Origin: Nomia melanderi
Taxonomy: Eukaryota; Arthropoda; Insecta; Hymenoptera; Halictidae
Direction of reading: 5' to 3'
Assembly: GCF_051020985.1 (NCBI RefSeq)
Contig: NC_135003.1
Span: 6,999,501-7,063,500, forward strand
DNA: 64,000 nt
Position 1 is the stretch's first letter. The number at the start of each line of letters is the position of its first letter. Shown here piece after piece: positions 35,691-48,546 of this stretch. The position numbers and the translations under genes are program-made. The notes beneath the pieces were generated by a model. It had not been told where the DNA came from, ran no database searches, and was given only the letters and a program-made list of their open reading frames with translations.

Positions 35691-36954
35691 CGTTCGAATC
35701 GTGCACGTTCCCCGTCGCCGCTATCAAAGAACCTCGAATTCCATTGTTTCCGATATTTGGCCGGGCTTCGATGCGGCGTGCTCGGTTATTATTCAGCGGC
35801 GATCCCGGCCCCCGAACCGGGTTGTTATTCAGAGAACCGCGTAAACAGCGTACGGTGGCGCGCGCCCGCGCGCGAGATGTACATTTCCGACATCGGTGGA
35901 CACTGTTTCAGAACTCCATTCGCCGGGAAACTTCGTATTTTACCTGGCGTTCGTTTCCAAACTGTAGTTGTCGAAACGTGTCCCCGGCACCGCTGTGCAA
36001 CGCGCGCACAATGCCGTCCCTACCTACGTACCCCGTACACAGGGTGTCCCCTTTCAATTTGTAAATGGACCACGTGCGAGCTCCGGGCCACGTTTTCCGG
36101 TGAAAACCAAAGATTCCGGCAACACGAGCATTCGAGATGCACGGATCTTCGAACAAGACGGATTTCGCGCTGTCTCAGGTATTTCGTTGCTGATGAAACC
36201 GGTACACTGGCTGCTCCTATAAAATTTTCATTGTTTTCGAGATTTAGCGTCTTGAGAATGATCCGTAGAACATGGATTTGAGAAAAATCGAGTATCGAAT
36301 AGATAGTTGCATCGAGGATTTAGAAAATGTTAATTGTTGATGTGGGTAAAGTTAGATTTAGTTTTTGGGGAGGTGAATGGTGTATGAAGTGAGATGTGAA
36401 GAAAATTTGGATTAGAAATTTTTGGGTTAGAAATTTGAAGAAAGTATCTTTTGTTTTGTGTATTCTTAGTTTAAAATTATGGATTGAAAAATAATTTGAA
36501 ATATTGGATTGATACCTTCCAGATCATCTTGAAATCACTTGTAGATCGTGAAAAGTTGAATATGCTTATGTATTAGAACAACGGCGGGATCATTAGTTCA
36601 TGTAGTTGGCTTCAAGGCTCATCGGCTGGTATTTTGCCAAGCGATGGGGATGTTCTTCTAAGACAGCAGTGAATTTATTGTAAAGGGAGTGCATGCATCA
36701 ATAGAGAACGAGAACGCGGGGGTTTCCTAGTCGAAACTCCGCCTCGACAAGCTTCGTTTCGTGTTCCCCATTGCGCGGTTGTTTCTGGAACTTGTCGAAG
36801 GCGTGTATGGTTTCTATGGAGCATATTTTCGCATTTCAATCTCGCTCGTTTGTGCTTATGTAAATTACGTTCAACTTCCTCTATTCAAATCTTGCTCCTA
36901 TAGAATTTTACAAAAACAATCAACATGATTCGATAAATTCGCAGACACGGAACA
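35691..36954. other. Non-coding stretch; long frame judged non-coding
   Basis: CpG-rich to about 36290, where a 215-codon plus-strand frame (35634-36281) overlaps other open frames on both strands. Its translation is Arg/Cys/Pro-rich without recognisable domains. AT-rich afterwards, with a short mixed part near 36700. No gene is supported. Confidence 0.45.
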
Positions 36955-37430
36955 CGCAAATTTCAAACCAGAATACAGATGAAATATCAAGCCCCTTCAT
37001 TTCGACAGTAAACGGAAATAAATAAAAAATTTATCGCCATTGTTGTATATTGTTAATAAACAATGAAGCAAAATAGAATTCTTAATTAATCCTCTATAAA
37101 TTGAGGTTCAAACGAGATTAACAATCAAATATAAATACTTCGCTTCATTTGAACAGTAGACAGAAACAAATCAAAAGTTTAACATGATCGACAATTGTTG
37201 CATACTATTAACAATTAATGAAGCAAAGCGGAATTCTTAATTAATTCTCCATAAATTGAAGTTTGAAGAATAAAAATACAATATAGATCTTCTACTTCAT
37301 CTTAGTAGTATACAGAAACAAATCAAAAGTTTAATACAACAGTTCAGAATTGTTGCATACTATTAGCGAACAATGAAGCGAAATAGAATTCTCAATTAAA
37401 TCTCCAGAAAATGAAGTTCACAGTAATTTA
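36955..37430 (+). repeat. 155-bp tandem repeat, about three copies
   Basis: The landmark GAATTCTTAATTA (third copy GAATTCTCAATTA) recurs at 37076, 37231 and 37386, exactly 155 bases apart. Each unit also has a CTTCATTT-like start, AGAAACAAATCAAAAGTTTAA and AATTGTTGCATACTATTA followed by CAATGAAGC. The first unit is the most diverged and partial. AT-rich and non-coding. Confidence 0.88.
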
Positions 37431-38100
37431 TCCATAAAATCCGCAGTCCAGTTACAAAACTGAAATTGACGTTACGCAGTTACAAGCACAGAAACGCGAA
37501 CAATTCGCGAGAGAAAACAATGGATTAACCCGTTACAAGCGACACGCGAAACTTCTAATTAAACACCGTCCCTTCACGTCGCTACTTTCATTGTAGCCGC
37601 GCCATCATCGCTCGCGTGTCTCGCACCGAAAAGTATCATCAACACTCGACTCTAACAGTTGATCCCGGCAAGCATATGCATACAGCCGACGAAGCGTCTT
37701 CGTCTTTGCATAAATTACCCCGGGAAATGCTCGGCCGTGTATTAAGCTCTCATTGCACACCGGGTATTAAATTCACGGCTCGGGTACTGAACGCGCGAGG
37801 GAGACGACAGAGAAGAGACGACGGCGAGGATCACTTACACAGGATACCGGAGGGACAAAGGTATTCGCAACGAGATTATGAACATGGAAAGTAGAAATTC
37901 ATTTTACATTTTGTTGAGCACGAACATACGTCGATTCTAACTGCAAGGAAGAAGTATTTACATTCTCAGATTTACTTATTTGATTAAGAATAAAGGAAAT
38001 TTGAAAATATTTGGAATTTAAGAATTCTTAGTTGACATACATTAGACAGAATGAAAAATTTGATCGGCAGAAATTTTTGTAACTAAACAATATTTATTTG
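37431..38100. other. Non-coding stretch
   Basis: A mixed island (about 37440-37880) with a 92-codon frame of no recognisable identity, then AT-rich. Nothing else was seen. Confidence 0.4.
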
Positions 38101-38148
38101 AATATTTGAATATTTGAATATTTGAATATTTCAATATTTCAATATTTT
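38101..38148. repeat. 8-bp tandem repeat, six units
   Basis: Six consecutive units: AATATTTG three times, AATATTTC twice and AATATTTT once. Confidence 0.93.
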
Positions 38149-38766
38149 AATTCTCAAATATCCACAAATCAAAAAAAACAAACAATAATAATAACTACAA
38201 AACCCACTTAGAAACCCAACAAAATCAGAAACCCTAACTGTTCAAAATCAACCGAAACTCAAGCATGCCACCAATACTCTCGAAGATACCTCTACAAACC
38301 TCGCTCCAAACTTTCCCAATTAATCTCCTTCAAAATGAAACCTACGCAACTCAGAAACCTGCGGTACCAGAAAAAGCGCACCATCGAGGTAGAAAGGGGG
38401 TGAAAATCGTCTGGCCAGAGGGCAGACCCGCAGGAGTTGATTTTCAATACAAAAGTCAACACCGGGGAACCCTCGCCGCGCGATATCGATGTCGAATAAA
38501 CAAAAACAGAGCTGCCGTCGATTTGCGGATCGGAAGATGAGGGTGGGAATCACGATAGGACCGGCGGGGGGATAAAACAGGGGTGAGGCGGTTGGTTATC
38601 GAATCGAATGGAGGGAAATCAGTCGACGCAAGGATAAGAATTACTGAGCGTTGTTCAGGAGACAAATCCTGAAAGGATTGCAGGTCTAATATGGTCAACA
38701 TTCATTGCTTCTTATGTCAGTTTTGATACTAATTTACTATTCATCAATGAGACTACAGGTAACCAA
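38149..38766. other. Non-coding stretch
   Basis: AT-rich, then a mixed island at about 38340-38640 with short overlapping frames. No recognisable gene. Confidence 0.4.
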
Positions 38767-38885
38767 TTAACCCCTTTCTCCATGATTTCTTCCTCAACTA
38801 TGATCGATGCAACTACTTCGTCGTTAATAATTCATTAGAAAAAAGAGAAAAATTCTAGACATGCTAATAATAGCATTCCACCACA
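38767..38885 (-). mobile_element. Fragment of a family E MITE, reverse orientation
   Basis: Starts TTAACCCCTTTCTCCATGAT. Read in reverse, it matches the right-hand part of the copy at 23953-24204: CAACTATGATCGATGCAACT, then GTTAATAATTC and AAAAATTCTAG. The other half of the element is not recognisable, so this is a truncated copy. Confidence 0.72.
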
Positions 38886-39049
38886 TGATGTCCCCCTCGG
38901 TATTGAACAACTCTCGTCTGAAACATTTTTGCGTATAATCAATATTTTCGGAGATATTCGACTGTAACGCTTTATCATTTCCACCCTGTATATATCTTTG
39001 TTTGCTCTAAACTATAATAACTGATAACAGGAAAGTAATATGTATGTAT
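38886..39049. other. Non-coding stretch
   Basis: Short AT-rich spacer, nothing recognised. Confidence 0.35.
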
Positions 39050-39430
39050 ATAAGGCCTTTATTGTTTCCCTTGCGAAGTACACCGACAGGCTCTCATTCC
39101 ACCTTACATCTGTTTAACCATCCTTTCTTTTTTCGCCTGTGGAACGCCCAAGGCGCCGCACGCCTAACTTTTCTTTTATTTCCTATTCTATTTGCCTTAA
39201 ATTCTACTCCGATCTTTCATTATTTTCTAATCTATACTCTTTGATGCCATCACCGCGCCTTTCTCTCATTCTAGAGATCTCTGATTCCGCCGTGCTTCCC
39301 ATTCTTTCCTGTCTTATCCTATTTTATTTTTTATTTCTCCCATTTCTCTTTCTCTCTCTCATTCCTTATTCACATTCTCTTCTGCTCTCCTAATCCTTCC
39401 TAGTTTCCTCTTCGTCCATTCGTCCCCTTC
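39050..39430 (-). repeat. Pyrimidine-rich strand-asymmetric tract
   Basis: About 380 bases with a strong excess of T and C on the plus strand (TTTCTCTTTCTCTCTCTCATTCC and similar). The Leu/Phe/Ser-rich frames across it (39044-39244, 39139-39393) look hydrophobic only for this reason. Confidence 0.6.
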
Positions 39431-42410
39431 CCCACGGGAGAGTAATATTTAATTTGAATTCAAAAGAATTGAATTGTATTTACGTTTGTTGCATTCTTTT
39501 TGAAATCTTCGCAACGATTCTGACATGATATTATAAGGGGTTAAAACCATTGCGGAGGTTATTGGAGGATGCCCGCTGATGAGAAATGAGGTAGTGGAAG
39601 GGGTAAAGCGGAGTGGAGAAAACGGAACCCTTTAGTTGCTTTCTGGCTTCACTGATCCTGACCAACGCACAGTATGCCGACCACGTTTCCTCCGAGCACC
39701 ACCTCGATCCGATCGAAACTTGCACTCGATGAACGTGCCTACGTACTGGCTGTTACGATTTTCCGTGCTGGCTGCCGCATTGTTTCCGCGGGTTCCATCC
39801 GTAATTTCGGATCGACAAACTGGCCGCGTTCCGTGTTCGGCCTCCGCTTACTTTTTCTCATTCTTATCATGGGGTCCTTGCTAGAATCGGAATCGATTTC
39901 ACGAATTTATGCGGTTTACTTAGGACATCCCCGGACCCGGAAAATCGGAAACGCGTTTTTCACCCGTGGAGATGAAGTTTTGATTGTACTACCTGTCGTA
40001 TGGGAAGTAGGATTGTAGAAATTGTTCAAAAGATCTAGTCTTTAAAATGTTAAGTTTCTGTGTCTTGAATTATGGTATTTATTAGTTTTTATAGTTATTG
40101 TGACGTTGAAGCTTCAATTTTGGAATGTACTTTTCTAAATAATAGTGTAGGTACGGATGATCGAGCGTGCCTGTGGGTGGCTGGTATCGCTTTGCGACAA
40201 GGTGGCGCCGGTTTGTTTGGAAATAAAGGTGATTGCATGTGGGTGCACCAGGCAAGTCGACTGCCTGAAGAAGCGCGAAAGAAGAGTGTTTAAGATCGAG
40301 CGATTGGGACCGTGAGAATAAAGCGTGTACGTGACCACATGAATTTTGACTATGGACGAAAGGTTAGGGTGAGTGAGAGGAATGCAAGTGAGAAGGGTGT
40401 AAGTGTAAGAAATGGAGAGCGAATGGGGTAAGCTTTAAAAGCGAGTGGGAACGCATGAGGGCATGACTTTTTGGTGCGATTAGCAAGCGAACGGTTGTGT
40501 GATAGCGTAGCGATATTATTTCGTGTAGTCCTTGTTATAGACTTAGTTGATAAACTTAGTTTGTTATTCGTTTTGAGTGTTTTGAACATTACCAATCTCT
40601 AACAACGCCAAACTTCCTACAATAAATAGTATTATCTTAAAAGGAAAGTTAAGAAGGAAAGAACGAAGTTCGATAGAATTTTCCGGCAGTGTTACATCGG
40701 CTTCAATTTGCCTGAAATTCTAAGGACAAAGAATAAAATTTCAGTTTACCCATCCCAAATCGATCTCTAAAAGCAACAATTTTTATGTCCAGCTACAAGC
40801 TTCCACCGAACAAGGTATTCTCTGCTGAAGGGTTGGAAGTCTGCGTCAAATTCTTTATTTACGGCTTGTGAAAGCTATGCAGTTTCACGGTAACAAAACG
40901 CGGAGTTTCTCACGCCATCGAGATACGAAAGACTTTTCCAATATTGCATAGCAAAAGGGGCGAGGACGAAATGCGTCCTCTGGATTTTGAAGTGCACCGA
41001 GTAAAAAGTGAAACGAGTCACTCATTATTTTTCGTAATCGTTTTTATTTCCAGGCGTTCGACGTGTCCGCCCGTGCCGTAAGCGAAATTCACCGGCACCC
41101 TAACAACATTAACTTTTAATCACAACCACCCGCCTCGTCAACAAATTTCATCGAGTCGAAAAAAAAGGAGAAGCGCCGCGCTAACGAGCAGAGAAAAACG
41201 GGGGTCATTCAACTTTTCTGAATTTCTTTCTGCCGGCCTACGCGCGACCACCCGCCCCTTTCTCGTCTGTTTTTAATAACGGATTATTAAGAAAATATTA
41301 AGGACACCCTTTAACGACCCCCGGAACCCTCTTTTCGGCTTCATCGGGAACCACCTCCAGCGAACATCTGCGCCGGATACGACGCTTAAGGCTGACGCTG
41401 GCTAACATTCACTGGACGTGACACTTAAGGGATGATCGGGACGTTCACAGCATGTGCGGTATAACATCAGTTAACACATGTGACCAGATAATTTATTTGG
41501 CAATCGTGCTCGATAACCGACGATTTTTCTGTGTGAAATGTTATTTGTAATTTATAAATGATTTGGTATTTGTAATTTATTAATAGCTGGAATAATCTGT
41601 CAGAACAACTGTAGTTCAAAATGTTTGATATGAAGAAATATTTCAAAGTTGAGCACACTTTTGGAATATTCATTAAATGAAGGTTTTTATGAATATTTTA
41701 GACGAAAGAAGTAATAGATTTGTAATATTGTTTAATCGATTGATTTGAAACCGTGCCCTCAATGTTTAGACAGAAGTTTAGAATCTTAGACGGCATGTGG
41801 AATTTTGGAAATACATTTGAATGTTACAATAAACCAAGTTTAATACAGCTTAATTCAAATGTAGTTTATATACTTATACAACATAAATCATTTTCAGGTG
41901 AAATATTCAAGAAAATATATAATTAATAATCACTTATTCGCGTAGCGATCAAGCTTCACAAATTACAAGAACACCCACGCCCGCGATGCTCAAAGATTAG
42001 CCAGGCACAATGCACGCAATCAAACGACAACAATTAATAGTAACAATTGTGCTACATCACGCACAATGATAAATGAGCGAAATTCAGCATTACCACCGTT
42101 ATAATAGCTAACCCGTATCGTATGAACACGGCGTCTCCTCTGTTGTGAATAATCGTATTTAATCCTCGCCCAGCCGCGTGTGAGTCCGTTTGAACCCAGC
42201 TGTTGAAACCCATACAATTTGCATTATTATTCAATGATAATACGAATTCTGTTGCTTAAAACCGATATTAAACACGGTAGATGATAAAGTTCCGTTTCAC
42301 CAAAGTTTCACGATCGACGATTCTAATTTGGCCGGTAGAACTCTTAAAAAACCTTTACTTATTAAGCAAATGAAATTTCTTCTAGATTTTACCATTTTAA
42401 AGTTACTTGT
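39431..42410. other. Non-coding stretch
   Basis: Mixed sequence with CpG-rich parts at about 39600-39990 and 40880-41420. ATAAGGGGTTAA at 39533 resembles a TTAA-element right end, but no partner was found. Short overlapping frames only; no gene is supported. Confidence 0.45.
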
Positions 42411-42453
42411 TCCACTGTAATAAATCCACTGTAATAATATCCACTGTAATAAA
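42411..42453. repeat. 14-15-bp tandem repeat, three units
   Basis: TCCACTGTAATAAA, TCCACTGTAATAATA and TCCACTGTAATAAA occur head to tail. Confidence 0.9.
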
Positions 42454-42935
42454 TATAGGAAGAATATATAAAGAAACCGAACGAAATCTGTTGTTATCAA
42501 TATATTAAACTTTTGCCAGTTCTAGAGTTGAAGATCGAACAAACGCAAAATTTTCAAAGGGTTAACCGCGAGGACCGCGCCCAGCCCTGTTGGAATTTAA
42601 AAAGGACGTCGCACGCTCGACGTGGAGAGTACTTTTTCGATACCGCCTGCGCGGCGTATGCACGTAAGCACGTCGAAATGCAAATAACCGGAGCCATGAG
42701 TATTTTGCTCGGGCTAACGTTCAAGTGGACGACTGCGCTGTTTCCGGCATCGTCGAGACGCTTCTTATTGAGAGGCCAACTTCCGACGCCGCTCGTTATC
42801 GTCGGTTCACTTGACATCGATCGCTCAGCGCTCGCGCAACCCGCGTTTCGCATCATTTAAATTAGATCTCACTTATTTCCCCGTGAAAACGAAGAGTTGG
42901 ATTTTTAACAAAATCTGTGATCAGAACTCGAATTA
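42454..42935. other. Non-coding stretch
   Basis: CpG-rich at about 42560-42860, with a 115-codon plus-strand frame and a 100-codon minus-strand frame overlapping each other, neither recognisable. CAAAGGGTTAACC at about 42555 looks like an isolated TTAA-element end. Confidence 0.4.
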
Positions 42936-43159
42936 TTAACACTAAATCAACAAACAGGTCAGAATGACCAATTTCTGTTTTCTTCGGTTACAATCATTGA
43001 AAAGATATAAGCGTTTCGCGGAGAAATGACTAAATAATCTGATTTGATGCTGTACGAATTACAATATAAGCCAATGGAAATCTCAATAAATACACTCTTA
43101 TAATATTTCTAGAAGAATAGGACGAAGTTAATTTGATTGTTCGGTAATTCTAGTGCTAA
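42936..43159. mobile_element. TTAA-type MITE, family L
   Basis: Left end TTAACACTAAATCAACAAAC; the right end in reverse is TTAGCACTAGAATTACCGAA. The inverted repeat is short, and the right end fits the ACTACCGA-type ends of families J and K better. Just inside the left end is AGGTCAGAATGACCA, a GGTCA/TGACC palindrome with a 3-base spacer comparable to that in family A. Length 224 bp, non-coding. Confidence 0.65.
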
Positions 43160-46100
43160 TTAACCTTGTTAGACCTAACGCACATTACAATTGCACAATG
43201 TTTTGGTACTTCAATATTTGGGAGAGTATTAAAACTGTAGAAACCATGTCTGTATACATCCATGTTTTGAGACTTTTTATATTGGAGAATCAGTATACTA
43301 CCATTATTTTAATTGAATAATAGCATTACTGATGGAACATTGAATGTCGATTCTTTGCCGTTAGCCAAGTGAATAGAAATTTGTAAAAAAATCAGGTCTG
43401 AAGTTAATAACATGACAAACTAGATAAGCGGCGATTGTAAAACGAGTGAACCGAAATTTGAAATTCTGAACAGTGTCATAGAATTAAAATATGAATAAAA
43501 AATTCATGAAACTGTATACAGAGGTTGAATCCAATTAGACGTTAAACGAAGATTAAATAACTCCAAGTTAATCCAGAATTCAAATCGCAATTATTAAATT
43601 AGAGTTACAACTGCAAGTACAATCTCTATCTCAGTAACAATGTAACACAGGTCCAAGTTAGAACCAGAATCGATAGAGATAATAGTCAAACCGAAACAGA
43701 AACTCCAGTTCAAATCTGGTCTAGAAACCATGCGAGCAGTACGACGAATAGACTAAAATACGATAAAATCACATCGAAATGAGCTCTCGGGCAACGACCG
43801 AAACTGAAACTGGATTAAAAGGTCGAACCAAAGCGAATCTGAAACGGAAAACCATATCAAAACCGTAACGGAAACACGATAAGTGAACGAAAAACTAAAT
43901 GGAAAATCCGCATCCGGCCCGGCGCAAGAACCGAAATAGCGTACCATTGCTTTTCTGTCGGTCCGCGGCCGTTCATCAAAGAGATCGAAGAAAACAGCGT
44001 CGCGGGAAAAACGAGGGAAAAAAGGGAAATCGATGAAATTCACTCCCCTTTCATCTTTTCGCGTTTGCCGGGCAGGATTCGCGCATCGCGCGGCACGCAA
44101 ACGGGCGCGATTCCTTTTGCTGCGGGTCCTGGAGAGGAAACGGCTCGTGGAAAAAGAAAATTTCTCGGCGATCCTCTTTCGAACGTTGATCCGTCGCGAT
44201 ACGCGTGTCGTTAGATTCTTTAAACAGCCACTCGACGCGGTAACGAGTTTCCTCAGTTTCTTGGGGGTGCCCCGGCGCGCAACATCCTTCCGGCGCTCTT
44301 TTTCTCGATTTAGCCCCGGCGACATCCTGTGGGACTACCCAGTCGACAGGCGGTTCCCGGTTCTTTCCACGCCTCGACCCTTTATTAACCATTTTCTGTT
44401 CGCCGAGCATTTGCATGGAGACGAGTCGTATTTGCCGCGCGAGATTCCTTCGAATTGGACAAATCGCTGCCGGCGAAGGAGCCCGGCTAAACACGGGATG
44501 CGTAATATTCCAGGCTCGACGCGATTACTTCTGGAATTCCTGGGGGGAATCGGTGAAATTCGTTTTTCTGTGTCTCGGGCGCGGTTACCGGGGTCCGATA
44601 TACCGGGTGATTCAAAATTAGTGTTGCGGCCTCAATGGACTAAAGCAGAGCTTTTTTAGTGAAGTGCTGTTTTTCCAGGAAAGTTTGAAACGTTATACGA
44701 AGAGTGGTAAGGATGAAATTGTACATAGGAAATGTTGAAGTGAAATTTAATTATTTTGGGATAGGAGACAAACTTAGGATGAGAGATCCACGGGTTGCCG
44801 ATCCTTCAACTTTAACTATACACTGTATTTGCCGAAAATTAAAATTACTTAGATCAGTTATATTTGAAAGTAAGTTCTACTGATAGAATATCTGAAGGTA
44901 CTGATGTTTAGATGTTATTATTTTATTGTTGTTTACTCTTAATTCACGTTTCGATGTTTAAGGAAAGTAAATAGAAAACAGTGACTAGGAAGGCTTTCTT
45001 GACGTAATTAATTTCTGTTAAAAATACTTGCGACACTACTGGTCTTGTGACATTTATATTTCCTACTGTTTAAACATTTGAAATGAGAAAGAGACACGAA
45101 AAAGCGGTTTCTGTAATTAATCGGTCGGAAAACTCGAATTCTATTTTCGGTCATTCGATCCCGAGCGAAATACAAGATTTCCCGCGGAATCCGTACGCGT
45201 CGAAGCTCGGCATTGCCGCTTTGTCGAGCGTCGAAAACAATATTGTCCTTGGCAAAGATTTGCATACGCGAAATACCCGTATGCATATGCAACAGGATCA
45301 AAAGCGTTCTTGTTTTCTCGTCTCCTCGTTTCGCGTTCCTTTCCCTCCGTTCCCTCTGTAAATTAGTTTTTTCGTTTCGCGCGGACGTTTCCGTCGATAC
45401 GTACTTGTAATGGCGTTTCTTCCGTCCCTCTTGGCGTCGTGCAGAACGGAATTTAAATCTCCGTTCAGCGAGAGCGGTGGTTCGAAATGAAATCGAAAGA
45501 CTACGATGAATTTTCTTCTTAGTTTGCGAAAAGTAGATTAAAAAATTTATATCTAACCGACTCTTGAGAAAATCGAATCTAAATATTTTTATACGTATAT
45601 ACTCTAATTTTTCTGACTATTTTCTGTTATTACTACTTAAAACAATTTTTAGTAGCAGTAAGGTGGAATTTACTTTTGATTCATGTTATTGTGTTATCCT
45701 GTATAAATAAACATTAACTACCGTAATTTCGGTGATCATCCGAATTAGTATAAGTGAAAGTACCTGTCACTGATCAGACACACCAGCCAAATAACACGGA
45801 CTTCGAGTACGAGTAAAGAATTTGCAAAACCAATTTATCAATTTTCTTCTTACTCATTTATCAGTATATTTACAGTTCACCGTCACGTACAGTTTCATTT
45901 TGTTCATTTATGATTTCAGGCATACAGTATTATTCATAATCAACGAATAAATCGTATTAATTCGACGTATGGATATGATGTAACAGCCGCGTGGCGAATA
46001 TTAGCGCATCAGCGGAACACGTAATCGTGTAAAATAATGAAATAAGAAACTTGTAAATCAAGAATAATAACATTTACCATTGTTAACTTGGCAAACTCGC

Positions 46101-47314
46101 CGATTCGACGAACTGATCATTTTCAAGTCAAACCTTCATGAAAATCAAATTTGTCCCTGAAACAGAATCCACTGGAAATCTATTGAAAATCTTCTGTAGA
46201 TTCGAAAATACATGTTCGCGTGAATAACCATGGCCTAGTCGCCCTTATCGAAGGCACGCGCTACAGAATAACGAAAACAGGATTTTCAAAGACATTTCAG
46301 GGAATTTCTTTCGGGTCGGCAACGAACCTTTCGCAGTTTCGAGGGTATTTTCTGGGCGGAGCGCGAGTCGAAGCGAATCTCGGGACGGTTTTGATTCGAT
46401 AGAAAAGCAAGGCCGAAAGGGACGAAGCGGGGACGCGGGCCAGCGGCTGCATAAAACTGCGATGAAATGCAAACGATTCGCGGAAAATGAAACGGGAAAG
46501 GAAGCGTTTGCTTTGATTTTACGATGCACAGGCATCCCATCGGCCGGGATCTCGCCACTAAATCAACCGCTGTGTCTCCGATCCCAACGAAATCCCGCTA
46601 CGGATTCGTGAATCGTGATGCGGTTGTTCGCCGTCCGAGACCTGACTCGGGGAAATCCCCGAGTTTCTACAGTCGATCCGACCCGCGCGCGATAGAATCT
46701 GCTCGCGCAAGATAAGCGAACTACGACACCGGTGAAAGAAACTTAGTGCGGATCGCAGTCGGGCGAAATGTAATCCGGTTACGTATTGCTGATGATGATT
46801 CGAAAATAACCGTTGATTCTGTTATTTTCTCATACGATCGTTTCATATTTGATACGTGGTTGCTACAAACGTTTCGAGAAAGAATGAGAGGAGTCACTAA
46901 TAAGTTCGAACAAATGATTTAATTGTTTTTCAAAATATTCTTCTTTAACGTTAATACATTGTCCACTATATTCTGTCAGCACTTTCTATACTTATACATC
47001 TGAAGCTTTACGAAAATTACGAACTGAATGGCAGCGTGAGAAATAACGGATTCCTGAAATTTTTGCAGCAATACGTATCAACGTGTATTTCGCGCACTCG
47101 AGTGTCACTGATAAAATTTCATACTCGACACGATATCGAACACGATATCGAACAACCCATCACTAAGTCGTCAAATATTCAAACATTACTTTTTTTCATT
47201 GCATTACAAATTTCACATTCCCTTCGTTCCATACTCGTTTCACATTTCTGCACACTCAAGAATCGAATCCCATGAAAATCCTTACTCAACAAACTTACCG
47301 ATTCCAAAACTTAC
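43160..47314. other. Non-coding stretch with CpG-rich islands
   Basis: AT-rich at 43160-43740 and again at about 44640-45060 and 45500-46220. CpG-rich islands lie at about 43750-44640, 45080-45480 and 46230-46780. In the first island a 190-codon minus-strand frame and a 208-codon plus-strand frame overlap, plus a 147-codon minus-strand frame. Such simultaneous openness points to composition, not coding. Nothing recognisable was found. Confidence 0.5.
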
Positions 47315-47530
47315 TTAACACTATAACTACCATACCAGTTACAAATAACTGGTTCTTCTGTTTCGCAAGTATTGATATCTTCAAATCATTGAATATTCAA
47401 AATGATCTTGAAAATAGTTTCACTTGAATACTCTAATGAATGCCTGGAAAAATTGAAAATAATCTATTGTTACAATTTTCATAGGGATTACATATCAATC
47501 GCATTAAATATTCGATAGTTCCAGTATTAA
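47315..47530 (+). mobile_element. TTAA-type MITE, family J, copy 1
   Basis: Bounded by TTAA on both sides. Left end TTAACACTATAACTACC, right end TCGATAGTTCCAGTATTAA. The interior aligns with the split copy at 50245-50641 (GTTTCGCAAGTATTG/GTTTCACAATTATTG, AATAGTTTCA and ATTGTTACAAT). Length 216 bp, non-coding. Confidence 0.82.
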
Positions 47531-48350
47531 TCGCAGTAACTTCCGTTTCAACGAATCATTTCAGTTACTCTTCCAGTAAACTCCAGCTGGCAAATACGTC
47601 TTCAATCTCCAACTCCCAAATCCATGTTCCCCCGTTCTAATATCTCGCGAGAAGACTTTCCTCCGAGAACTCCCAGCAGGAGGAAAAGTGAACAATCGCG
47701 TTCGCATTCGTCCGGCGTTCACCCGTCGCCCGTGAAAGGACGTCGAGCGTGAGTCGGAGGACCATGGGAAATTACGTGAGGCAAAATAGTGTGACGCGCG
47801 GAAGGCATCCTTTGGTGAATCTCGACGCCGACGCTGGCTGGCGTCGAAGTATATCCGAACATCGGCCAGCTCAATTTCAATTTTCCACCCTTCCGATGCA
47901 GACTGCAGCGTGCAGCTTACACGGGGGATCATCGGTCTCCTCGGTCGCGGTGCGTGCGTGCGCGCGCGCGCGCGTGCAATCGACAGCCAAACGCTTCGGA
48001 ATGCGACCGGGACAATATTCGACGGGGCGGGGCGGGACGGTTCTTCCTTAATGGCTAATAAACTAGATCCCTCGCCCATTCGCCCATCCACCGGCCAGAT
48101 AAATTCTCTCCCCGACCGTTCTAATATTCCACCGTTATCCCGGGTTTCGTTCGGCTGCACGCGCGAACGCCTCTCTTCCGGCCCTCTTGAATATTAACTT
48201 CGTACGGCTTAGCAGCCTATTCTCTTTTTATTCGACGCCCTTTAACCTTTGGTGCATCGTTTCCTTCAATTTCAATACACAGAAGTTTTCCTTTGCTACT
48301 CCTGCACTCGTTCCTCAATTTACACGAGCATTTGTTCCACGTGGATTTGT
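47531..48350. other. Non-coding CpG-rich stretch with a (GC)n run
   Basis: CpG-rich at about 47640-48200. An alternating purine-pyrimidine run, GCGTGCGTGCGCGCGCGCGC, lies at about 47951-47973 and could adopt Z-DNA. The 199-codon minus-strand frame (47561-48160) overlaps open plus-strand frames and has no recognisable domain. Confidence 0.45.
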
Positions 48351-48546
48351 TTAACCTCTTCAGGGCCGAATTTCTCATTATGACGGAGAAAGATGATCTT
48401 TTCGTTTGAATGTAATTTATTCTGTTCGTATTCATAGAATAGACTGATGAAAATGATACGAAAATAGAGCAAGTGTCTGTTCAATGGACTTTGACGTTTA
48501 ATTAAAATCAGATGTACACATGCGCCAGCATCCTTGAAGAGGTTAA
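48351..48546 (+). mobile_element. TTAA-type MITE, family H, copy 1
   Basis: Left end TTAACCTCTTCAGGG, right end ATCCTTGAAGAGGTTAA, bounded by TTAA. The right end shares ACATRTGYGCCAGYATYCTTG and the following GAAGAGGTTAA with copy 2 at 57431-57651. Length 196 bp, non-coding. Confidence 0.8.

Noticed and set aside
35680..35720. GTTCGAATC motif suggesting a tRNA T-loop
   Set aside because: No flanking acceptor or anticodon stems can be drawn around it.
35634..36281. 215-codon plus-strand open frame
   Set aside because: It overlaps other open frames on both strands; the translation is compositionally biased with no motif.
36955..37430. Possible CRISPR-like array
   Set aside because: Whole units are repeated head to tail without unique spacers, and the window is eukaryotic.
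43753..44659. 190-codon minus-strand and 208-codon plus-strand open frames
   Set aside because: They overlap each other and a further minus-strand frame. Mutual openness indicates few stop codons because of base composition.
47561..48160. 199-codon minus-strand open frame
   Set aside because: Overlapped by open plus-strand frames; Arg/Ser-rich without recognisable domains.
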